Source: Aerococcus urinaeequi
GTDB taxonomy: Bacteria > Bacillota > Bacilli > Lactobacillales > Aerococcaceae
DNA length: 64,000 nucleotides
NCBI RefSeq assembly: GCF_001543205.1
Contig: NZ_CP014162.1
Span: 1,116,001 to 1,180,000, forward strand
Direction of reading: 5' to 3'
Notes under the pieces: generated by a model
What the model was told of the DNA's origin: nothing
What the model saw: the letters and a program-made list of their open reading frames with translations, nothing else
Databases searched by the model: none
Part shown: one piece after another, positions 59,237-64,000 of the stretch
Layout of the letters: each line of letters starts with the position of its first letter
Position numbering within the stretch: position 1 is the stretch's first letter
Made by a program: the position numbers and the translations under genes

Positions 59237-59302
59237 TTATAAGACACCGATAATACCAAAGATAGAGATATTTGTTAGTAAAGATAAGATCTTTCGTTTC
59301 AT
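59237..59302 (-). CDS. Candidate SHP-like pheromone peptide precursor (21 residues)
   Basis: A very short frame, MKRKILSLLT...NISIFGIIGVL, lies divergent from the Rgg-type regulator gene. AAAAAGGAG stands eight bases before its ATG. It has the shape of short hydrophobic peptides (SHPs) paired with Rgg regulators in streptococci: a basic N-terminus, about 20-23 residues and a strongly hydrophobic, glycine-containing C-terminal part that becomes the signal after cleavage. The usual acidic residue at the start of the mature peptide is not seen. The 83 bases between the two starts would hold overlapping divergent promoters; on the minus strand CTATAATTC lies near 59340. It is too short to be found by length-limited gene calling. 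Confidence 0.6.
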   Translation of the reverse strand: MKRKILSLLTNISIFGIIGVL

Positions 59303-59385
59303 GATTTCGTCTCCTTTTTGTTAGAATATAGCAGAATTATAGGGGAAATTTTATTTATTGTCATATATTACAAAGGAGCAACAGC

Positions 59386-60237
59386 GTGAACATTGGCACA
59401 AAATATAGAGATTTAAGAACGGAGCGAGGGTTAACCTTAAAGGATGCAACCACTGGGGAGATTTCTTATTCCCAACTCTCAAAGTTCGAACGTGGTGAAT
59501 CTAGCATCACAATTCATCATTTGGTGAACTTAGTTCATAATCTGGGTATATCCTTTTCAGAATTTATTGCTGCTATTGAAAAATTCGATAGTCCATATAA
59601 ATTATATATTGAAGAAATTGATAGTGCTTATAAACAAGGTGATATTGCTGCTTTGAAAATGATTATTCAAACTCATGAAAAATTGTACCTTGAAACCAAC
59701 CAGGTGTTGTTTAGATACAATGCTATTATGACGAAACTTTTACTAAATGATTTAACTGAGGTTGAGATTGCTGAAGCAGACAAGGTGGCCATTAGTGATT
59801 ACATTTTGAATTGTTCAATCTGGACGACTTATGAAGTGATTTTATTAGGGAATTCCCTTAGAGGATTAACAATGTCTTTACAGGACTTATTAGTCCATGA
59901 AATGGTTAAAAAACTGTCTACTCTACAAGAGACAGATGCTATCAAAAGTCACTTGCTCAGCATTCTAATCAATGTGTGCTTTGACCGTTTGCGGTCGGGG
60001 CGGACTGACGAAGTGAATGATATTATGGCAGCAATTGAGCCACAATTGAGCACAAATGCGTATTACTTTAAAAACCGTCTCTTATTCCTAAAAGGGATTG
60101 TGGCGATTGTTCAAGGACAAACAGATGAAGGTGTCGCTCAATGCCAAACAGCCATTCAAGTCTTTGAGTTATTTGACCCACCATTCGCTAAAATGCACGA
60201 AGATGAACTGAATAGCTACCTAACTATGGATGAATAA
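59386..60237 (+). CDS. Rgg/GadR/MutR-family transcriptional regulator
   Basis: A 283-residue regulator. The XRE-type helix-turn-helix occupies about residues 5-60: 'YRDLRTERGLTLKDATTGEISYSQLSKFERGESSITIHHL' in pieces, including the Rgg-type 'SKFERGES'. The rest is helical repeats (TPR-like) for peptide binding and dimerisation. The total length matches the family (about 285). The start is a GTG behind AAAGGAG. Rgg proteins bind small secreted peptides re-imported by the Opp permease, and the divergent peptide gene is the likely partner. Probable targets are the peptide gene and nearby genes to the right. Confidence 0.88.
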   Translation: MNIGTKYRDLRTERGLTLKDATTGEISYSQLSKFERGESSITIHHLVNLVHNLGISFSEFIAAIEKFDSPYKLYIEEIDSAYKQGDIAALKMIIQTHEKLYLETNQVLFRYNAIMTKLLLNDLTEVEIAEADKVAISDYILNCSIWTTYEVILLGNSLRGLTMSLQDLLVHEMVKKLSTLQETDAIKSHLLSILINVCFDRLRSGRTDEVNDIMAAIEPQLSTNAYYFKNRLLFLKGIVAIVQGQTDEGVAQCQTAIQVFELFDPPFAKMHEDELNSYLTMDE

Positions 60238-60365
60238 ATGAAAAATTGTTATATATGACTATTTTCGATTTTAACCAATATTTTCTGTAAAATGTAAAGC
60301 AACAATATGACTTTACATATCTGACAGAGAATTGGCAAAATACCGATTCAATAGAAGGATTTAAG

Positions 60366-60398
60366 AGATCTGTAACGAATATTGTTGCAGGTCTTTTT
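60366..60398 (+). terminator. Terminator after the Rgg gene
   Basis: AGATCTGTAAC (60366-60376) pairs at all 11 positions (two G-T) with GTTGCAGGTCT (60384-60394), then T residues. The stretch 60238-60365 before it holds only a small palindrome (60292-60318). Confidence 0.75.
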
Positions 60399-60513
60399 CT
60401 GTTTTGAAAAAGGGCAATCGCCCAAAAAGCTGATAACAGTGTAGACATTATTGTTGCGGGTAAATAAGTTTGGACAGATACATAGATACTTTTAGCATTG
60501 GGAGGTTTTTATC

Positions 60514-61089
60514 ATGAAAAGATTGCTATTGTTTTCCAGTTTAAGTGTATTTTTGATGGCTTGTGCTAATCAAACAATAGAGGAAAATGAAAGTGTGGAT
60601 GCAGAAACATCCGTAAGTAGTGAACAATCATCGAGTTCGGAGGCGTCTGAAGCCACATATCAGAGTATTGTGGAAAACTTTACTTTGGTTACGGCAGAAG
60701 AAGTCACAGATAAAATCAATAATGGCGATGCATTTTATCTATTTGCGGGTGAGGAAAATTCTCAAGACGCAACCTTGTTTGCTTCTAAACTTGAAGAAGC
60801 TTCTGCTATTTTAGAAAATCCATCTACAGCAGGAATAGAAAGTGAGATTTACTATCTGGACCTAACAGAGGTGGATGATCAAGCAACAGAAGCTTTTGTG
60901 GATGAATATGACATTGAATCAGTGCCTATCTTCCAATTCTTCGAGGGTCAGATTTACTATAGTGCCATATCAGATATTGATAGTGAAAGTATCACAGTTG
61001 AAGATATTCAATATTTCATCAATTATCCATACAGCGATGAAGATGTCACAGCAGCACCGGATGTAGAGGATGAAAATGGAGAAGCATAG
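60514..61089 (+). CDS. Lipoprotein with a thioredoxin-like domain lacking cysteines
   Basis: A 191-residue secreted lipoprotein. The signal peptide ends in the lipobox LMAC (C17). A Ser/Glu-rich linker is at about 25-50. A thioredoxin-like core follows: a strand 'GDAFYLFAGEENSQDATLFASKLEEA' where CxxC would be, then 'IYYLDLTEVDDQATEAFVDEYDIESVPIFQFFEGQ'. The latter resembles the 'V-P-T-F/I' cis-proline region of bacteriocin transport accessory (Bta) proteins. The two redox cysteines are absent, so a chaperone or binding role is more likely than redox work. GGGAGG precedes the ATG. It lies 18 bases before the LytTR gene. Confidence 0.65.
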   Translation: MKRLLLFSSLSVFLMACANQTIEENESVDAETSVSSEQSSSSEASEATYQSIVENFTLVTAEEVTDKINNGDAFYLFAGEENSQDATLFASKLEEASAILENPSTAGIESEIYYLDLTEVDDQATEAFVDEYDIESVPIFQFFEGQIYYSAISDIDSESITVEDIQYFINYPYSDEDVTAAPDVEDENGEA

Positions 61090-61107
61090 ATAAAGTGAGG
61101 TAAATAA

Positions 61108-61833
61108 ATGAGAATTATATTCCTTGAAGATAGCATTTATCAGCAAGCTTACTTGAAAAAATTATCAATAAAGCTGGGCGAGCGATTTTCAATTCGTGAA
61201 AAAAACATTGTAATTACATCGAAAGTTGAAGAAGTGATTGATTGTGCAAAACACCATATTGGGCGTACCTTATTTTTTCTAGATTTAGAAATTTATGATG
61301 ATCCTATGTATGGATATAAAGTTGCAAGAGAAATACGGAAATTTGATATTTTTTCAAATATAGTAATCATTACTTCTCATAATGAGTTAATGGATCTCGC
61401 ATTTGACTATAAAATTTCGGCAATTGATTTTATTGATAAAAAAATATTACGAATTGAGGATAAAATTTTTGAAAATGTCGCAATTTTTCAGGAAAAACTG
61501 CGATTAAATTCATCTTCACCAGTACTGACAATTGATAATAAGTTTGAGTTTTTTAAAATTCCTATTTCTGAAATATTTTATATTGAGACCTCTCATGTAC
61601 CACACAAATTGCACTTAGTTGGGGAACATCAAGATATAAACTTTTATGGAAAGCTAAAAAATATATTGCTTGTAGATCCGTTATTTGTGCAGACACATAA
61701 GGCTAATGTAGTGAATGTTGCAAATATTCAACAAGTCGATAAGAAAAATCGCCGAATAATCTTCAGAAATGGTATAGAAACGAATTTAATATCAAGATGC
61801 TACTTCAATCAATTAGTGGAATCATTAAATTAA
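61108..61833 (+). CDS. LytTR-family response regulator (AgrA/ComE type), no kinase nearby
   Basis: A 241-residue response regulator. The receiver domain (1-125) has the acidic pair E7/D8 and the phospho-acceptor candidate D59 in 'LFFLDLEIYDD'. The LytTR DNA-binding domain is about 137-241: 'FKIPISEIFYIETSHVPHKLHLV', 'FVQTHKANVVNVANIQQVDKKNRRIIFRNG' in pieces. AgrA/ComE proteins drive peptide-dependent bacteriocin or competence genes. No histidine kinase is in the window, so this is an orphan or its partner lies elsewhere. Probable targets are the facing minus-strand operon and its own operon. Confidence 0.9.
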   Translation: MRIIFLEDSIYQQAYLKKLSIKLGERFSIREKNIVITSKVEEVIDCAKHHIGRTLFFLDLEIYDDPMYGYKVAREIRKFDIFSNIVIITSHNELMDLAFDYKISAIDFIDKKILRIEDKIFENVAIFQEKLRLNSSSPVLTIDNKFEFFKIPISEIFYIETSHVPHKLHLVGEHQDINFYGKLKNILLVDPLFVQTHKANVVNVANIQQVDKKNRRIIFRNGIETNLISRCYFNQLVESLN

Positions 61834-61836
61834 AAG

Positions 61837-61873
61837 AAAACGAACTTAATTTTTTATGTTAAGTTCGTTTTTT
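61837..61873. terminator. Bidirectional terminator between the LytTR gene and the facing operon
   Basis: AAAACGAACTTAA (61837-61849) pairs perfectly with TTAAGTTCGTTTT (61859-61871), with T residues beyond. Confidence 0.88.
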
Positions 61874-61917
61874 GACATATTTAAATGATTTTATAAGGGT
61901 TGAAACCACTGTTTAAA

Positions 61918-62097
61918 TTACAACCTTGTATTATCTTTTTTTCTCCATAAGTAATTCAAAATAAATGTAATAAAGGTTGGGAATAAAATTGTTGCGGCAA
62001 TTTTTAAATTAAAAGAGGATGTCCCTTTTATTATCCAAGCATAAATAACTAATATAATTAAGAATAAGATGCTTGCAATGATATAATTTTTCTTCAT
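61918..62097 (-). CDS. 59-residue hydrophobic, cationic membrane protein; candidate circular-bacteriocin immunity protein
   Basis: The frame reads MKKNYIIASILFLIILVIYA, continues through a second hydrophobic segment (IAATILFPTFITFILNYL) and ends WRKKDNTRL. It has two membrane helices and a net positive charge. TAAAGGAG stands five bases before the ATG. It is the last gene of the minus-strand operon, 10 bases after the ATPase. Small hydrophobic cationic proteins of about 50-60 residues after the ATPase gene are the immunity proteins of circular bacteriocin loci (circularin, uberolysin type). The assignment rests on context; the family shows little sequence conservation. It falls below most ORF length limits. 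Confidence 0.6.
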   Translation of the reverse strand: MKKNYIIASILFLIILVIYAWIIKGTSSFNLKIAATILFPTFITFILNYLWRKKDNTRL

Positions 62098-62107
62098 AGA
62101 TACTCCT

Positions 62108-62755
62108 TTAAGAATGTAGTTGCTGATTTTTTAAATAATAAATTTTAGATGCTAACTGATTTTGAATTTCGGTAGAATGGGAAGAAAATAAAAATATTCT
62201 CCCTGTTTCAGCCTCCTTCTTAATTAAATTAATCATAATATTTTGACTATCGTGATCTAAAGAGTTAAGTGGCTCGTCTAGTATGACCAGGGGTGTATCG
62301 ATTGAGAAAAAACAGGCCAGGGCTACCTTATATCGCATACCTAGAGAGTATGTCTCAATAAGCTGTGTATTGCTAGTATCAAAATTCAGCTCATCTAAAA
62401 ATTGAAAGACATTATCTATATATGTATTATCTTGTTTCCAAAGGTACTGAATTATTTGAATATTTTCAAGTAAAGACAACTTATCATAGAATTGGGGTTC
62501 ACTGGGGATGAATACTAACTTCTTTTTAAATTCTTCGACATTAAGTGTTGTTGTATCGACTAGAATTTTAAACTTATTTTTAGGATGAATAATCCCGGTT
62601 AAGAGTTTTAGCAGGGTGGTTTTTCCAGTTCCATTATCCCCAATAATGCAACTGATGTCTCCAGCATTCATTTGCAGATGGACGTTGTTTAGTATAGGCA
62701 TTGTGTCATAACTAAAGCTCAGGTCTGCAATTTTTATTAATTCGACGCGATTCAT
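62108..62755 (-). CDS. ABC transporter ATP-binding protein, circular-bacteriocin type (CirD-like)
   Basis: A 215-residue ATPase. Walker A is GDNGTGKTT, Walker B is 'PLVILDEPLNSLD', the switch histidine is in 'FLFSSHSTE', and the signature is degenerate (YSLGMRYK). It is shorter than most importer ATPases, as seen in bacteriocin export/immunity systems. It lies between a SpoIIM/DUF95-like membrane protein and a small hydrophobic protein. GGAGGTG precedes the ATG. Other options are a generic lantibiotic-type immunity exporter (no second EG-type permease is visible). Confidence 0.85.
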   Translation of the reverse strand: MNRVELIKIADLSFSYDTMPILNNVHLQMNAGDISCIIGDNGTGKTTLLKLLTGIIHPKNKFKILVDTTTLNVEEFKKKLVFIPSEPQFYDKLSLLENIQIIQYLWKQDNTYIDNVFQFLDELNFDTSNTQLIETYSLGMRYKVALACFFSIDTPLVILDEPLNSLDHDSQNIMINLIKKEAETGRIFLFSSHSTEIQNQLASKIYYLKNQQLHS

Positions 62756-62766
62756 TTCTTCACCTC

Positions 62767-63291
62767 CTAAAGTTTAATATTTAATCTAGATTCTATCAGA
62801 GCTGCCAATATCAATAGACAAGTTAATAAAATGAAAAAATATAAACTATATCGCAATTTTATATATCGGATTTCCACATGACGGATATTGTAGATAAATT
62901 TCTGTGTTTCAAGCGAGATACTTCCTGCCATTAAAAGGGCGATCATTTCAGGGAAAACATGGGGCAATATCCCAGTTATTAATGGGTTTACGCCATACTT
63001 ATTAAATACAGAAATAAGCACATTACCTAGAAATACACCATTAAAAATAACTATGAATGAGCTACCGATGCCAAAAGATAAATTACCTACGATGATTAAG
63101 ACTAGTGCTAATATAATATTATTTTTAAAGACATATAAAAAGGATACTGATTGAGGATTGATGCTGTATGAACTATCTTTAAAAATAATGATTCCAATCA
63201 ATAATGAGAGGATGTATAGAATAACCATGAATAGAAAGGAATCTTTAAAATAACGAAAAGCATCTGCATATTTAGATAGAAGTGTTTTCAA
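62767..63291 (-). CDS. SpoIIM/DUF95-family membrane protein (CirC-like)
   Basis: A 174-residue membrane protein with about five spans. The family core is 'FIVIFNGVFLGNVLISVFNKYG', then 'GILPHVFPEMIALLMAGSISLETQKF', which matches the LLPHG-x-(F/E)-(L/M)-x-A motif of stage II sporulation protein M relatives. These proteins are found next to the ATPase in circular bacteriocin loci. It overlaps the upstream gene by 20 bases and is followed by the ATPase after 11 bases, so the operon is tightly coupled. Confidence 0.75.
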   Translation of the reverse strand: MKTLLSKYADAFRYFKDSFLFMVILYILSLLIGIIIFKDSSYSINPQSVSFLYVFKNNIILALVLIIVGNLSFGIGSSFIVIFNGVFLGNVLISVFNKYGVNPLITGILPHVFPEMIALLMAGSISLETQKFIYNIRHVEIRYIKLRYSLYFFILLTCLLILAALIESRLNIKL

Positions 63292-64000
63292 AAATGTAAA
63301 CTCCTTTTATAAGCAATTTTTTTTCTTCACGAATTAATGCAAATGTATATGGTAAGATAAAGCCAAAATAAGCTAAGAAAAGAATATATATCAAATTCTC
63401 AGGGATAATGATGACAATGCTATTAAACAATAAAAGGTAATACCAAGGTAGAATGAGTATATTTTTCCATAAAGAATAAATTCTAAGATAAATTTTTTCT
63501 TCAAGAGAATCAGTATCATTTATGTAATTCGTACTCAACAAATTGATTAAACTTTTGCTGAATATAAATGGACTAGCCAACAAACTTAATGTATTCCCTA
63601 TAAAATAGGACCAAATTGTGATTAAAACGATCAAAGTTGAAGTGATTAAGGCTATCACAAAGTTAGGAATAAAATAAAAATTCAATAAATTCACTAAAAC
63701 AAAAGAAATTAAAATTGGTACGATGGTCATTATGAATAACAATTCTTTTTTTACAAGATATAGTTTTTCCAGGCTCGTTCCAGACAATTTGAAAAGATAA
63801 ATGCTTTGTGTATCTATATGGTAACGAAAGATGGATAAAAATTTATATTGAATTTCTTGAATAATACCAGTCACAATCACTAAAGTAATAAATACCAATA
63901 GAAAACTTTTCAATACAAGATTTTCTATATGGGTCATAAAAATAAAAGTAATCCATAAGCTCAAAATAGTTTGCGTAGAAATAAAGTAAGAGATAATATT
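63272..64000 (-). CDS. Multi-spanning membrane protein, 5' end beyond the window (CirB-like candidate)
   Basis: The frame has no stop before the right edge: the codons from 64000 inward read NIISYFISTQTILSLWITF and continue into about 230 more residues with five to six membrane helices. The TTG at 63964 has no ribosome site, so the true start is off the window. It ends inside the next gene (20-base overlap). Circular bacteriocin loci carry a large membrane protein of about 550 residues at this place. An ABC-2 permease half is the alternative. Confidence 0.65.
   Translation of the reverse strand, partial: NIISYFISTQTILSLWITFIFMTHIENLVLKSFLLVFITLVIVTGIIQEIQYKFLSIFRYHIDTQSIYLFKLSGTSLEKLYLVKKELLFIMTIVPILISFVLVNLLNFYFIPNFVIALITSTLIVLITIWSYFIGNTLSLLASPFIFSKSLINLLSTNYINDTDSLEEKIYLRIYSLWKNILILPWYYLLLFNSIVIIIPENLIYILFLAYFGFILPYTFALIREEKKLLIKGVYIFENTSI

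Noticed and set aside
60224-60448. Minus-strand 74-codon frame downstream of the Rgg gene
   Set aside because: It has no ribosome site, overlaps the Rgg terminator and the 3' end of the Rgg gene, and has no recognisable domain.

Overview
The window reads as a chromosomal segment of a low-GC Gram-positive bacterium of the order Lactobacillales. The order cysS-mrnC-rlmB-yacP-sigma factor-rpmG-secE-nusG-rplK-rplA-rplJ-rplL-ybxB-rpoB-rpoC is the classic Firmicutes housekeeping order. An SMK (SAM-III) type leader before metK and an Rgg-type regulator point to Lactobacillales. Family level (Aerococcaceae or Carnobacteriaceae would fit) is only an inference. No rRNA, CRISPR array, intact transposase or phage gene was seen. 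Layout: 0-2.1 kb holds the end of an ascorbate-type PTS operon (EIIC plus a transaldolase-like aldolase). 2.7-9.6 kb is the cysS to nusG housekeeping run, with a GntP-type permease inserted between the sigma factor and rpmG. 9.7-11 kb has a small membrane protein and phoU on the minus strand. 11.2-13.65 kb has rplK, rplA, rplJ and rplL with two L1-type mRNA sites and an L10 leader. The interval between rplL and rpoB (13.65-35.6 kb), which in relatives usually holds little more than the ybxB methyltransferase, is filled with accessory modules. These are an SDR pseudogene, an amidohydrolase-like protein and an amino-acid ABC transporter without ATPase; a manganese/zinc ABC operon with a palindromic operator; a beta-glucoside PTS cassette (two GH1 enzymes, a PRD regulator and EIIBCA); ybxB itself; a glycine-betaine ABC transporter with two binding proteins; and NADH oxidase. 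The beta-glucoside cassette is bracketed by two copies of a 138-bp direct repeat (136 of 138 identical), the second copy being the ybxB leader. 35.4-42.9 kb is rpoB-rpoC behind a structured leader. 43-45 kb has a PP2C-like protein, a prepilin peptidase and three tRNAs (Val, Lys, Thr). 45.2-50.3 kb is a metallophosphoesterase plus a Ugp-like ABC transporter, probably for glycerophosphodiester or glycerol-phosphate use. 50.5-54.3 kb has a P-type ATPase and metK. 54.4-59.2 kb is dnaX-ybaB-recR-tmk-holB. The last 4.8 kb (59.2-64.0 kb) is the most unusual part. A 21-residue hydrophobic peptide gene, with its own ribosome binding site, is divergent from an Rgg regulator: a candidate SHP/Rgg quorum-sensing pair that the automatic ORF cut-off would miss. 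A thioredoxin-fold lipoprotein without cysteines and an orphan LytTR response regulator follow. Facing them on the minus strand are a truncated multi-spanning membrane protein, a SpoIIM/DUF95-like membrane protein, an ABC ATPase and a 59-residue hydrophobic, cationic protein. That order matches the B-C-D-immunity core of circular bacteriocin loci, so the precursor peptide gene is predicted just beyond position 64000. Several starts given here are moved inward from the longest open frame because a clear Shine-Dalgarno sequence marks them; these choices are noted per gene.
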